Assembly (NCBI GenBank): GCA_027297085.1 | Contig: JAPUIL010000684.1 | Span: 1-5,107 of the forward strand | DNA length: 5,107 bases | From: Verrucomicrobiota bacterium | GTDB taxonomy: Bacteria; Verrucomicrobiota; Verrucomicrobiia; Opitutales; UBA2995 | Reading direction: 5' to 3' | Shown here: piece after piece, positions 4,961 to 5,107 of the stretch | How positions within the stretch are numbered: the stretch's first letter is position 1 | How the letters are laid out: each line of letters opens with the position of its first letter | The notes under the pieces: model-generated | Database searches by the model: none | What the model saw: only the letters and a program-made list of their open reading frames with translations | Told to the model about the DNA's origin: nothing | Position numbers and translations under genes: made by a program

Positions 4961-5107
4961 TCAAGCTGCCCCATCCAATACCCCATGGAAGTCAGTAGTC
5001 AACTGACTGGCTGATCGAAACTGAATGGCATGAATCCCCAGTTGAGCACCGGCGTCCACAACTTCCGGTACGTCGTCCTCATACCACACAAGCTCCGGGG
5101 GGAGGCT
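4961..5107 (-). CDS. HAD-superfamily hydrolase, C-terminal part (5' end beyond window)
   Basis: The minus strand is open from the window edge to a TGA at 4963-4961 and encodes 48 residues. The segment LVWYEDDVPEVVDAGAQLGI (residues 6-25) matches HAD motif IV: a hydrophobic strand, the acidic pair D11-D12 that helps bind Mg2+, and the following helix with an AxxLGI turn. The next part, HAIQFRSASQLTTDF, matches the usual last strand and helix. Such proteins are phosphatases or related hydrolases of small substrates, usually cytoplasmic. The nucleophile motif and cap domain lie outside the window, so the substrate cannot be inferred. It is on the same strand as the response regulator, 203 bases away, and that gap contains the regulator's own promoter. 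Confidence 0.88.
   Translation of the reverse strand, partial: SLPPELVWYEDDVPEVVDAGAQLGIHAIQFRSASQLTTDFHGVLDGAA

Overview
This is a 5.1 kb piece of a bacterial chromosome with moderate base composition and small genes separated by long spacers. The bacterial assignment rests on an undecaprenyl-diphosphate phosphatase gene, a CheY-like receiver, and two sequences matching sigma-54 (-24/-12) promoters. Exported proteins with Sec-type signal peptides suggest a Gram-negative envelope. I cannot name the organism. A Nitrospirota-like or proteobacterial background would fit, but that is a guess.

Layout, left to right. Positions 1-108 look like the 3' end of a plus-strand gene. After a spacer holding a sigma-70-like promoter come two small plus-strand genes for exported proteins. 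The first (400-807) ends in a cysteine module with mirror-symmetric spacing. The second (976-1305) ends in a short coiled coil. Convergent to them, on the minus strand, lies a 300-residue protein (1342-2244) with about five membrane helices and a PH/YcxB-like C-terminal domain. It starts at TTG. Upstream of it are a consensus sigma-54 promoter and a five-unit, 10-bp degenerate tandem repeat that runs into the start codon.

From 2245 to 3552 the DNA is gene-poor. It holds a shortened YkvA/DUF1232-type gene (2653-2904) that lacks the usual Asp-rich core. A 189-bp segment with 11-bp terminal inverted repeats and flanking TTGA duplications begins at that gene's stop codon. A doubtful one-helix membrane protein (3108-3299) follows. 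Then come a divergent uppP/bacA (3553-4344) and, convergent to it, a stand-alone receiver (4374-4757) behind a second sigma-54-like promoter. The window ends inside the C-terminus of a HAD-family hydrolase on the minus strand (4961-5107).

The main observation is regulatory. Both minus-strand genes whose 5' regions are in the window carry -24/-12 promoters. The membrane PH-domain protein and the single-domain response regulator may therefore share sigma-54 control by an unseen enhancer-binding activator. Other items worth checking are the symmetric six-cysteine hairpin protein, the DUF1232 core deletion and the MITE-like insertion. None of this amounts to a proven new system.
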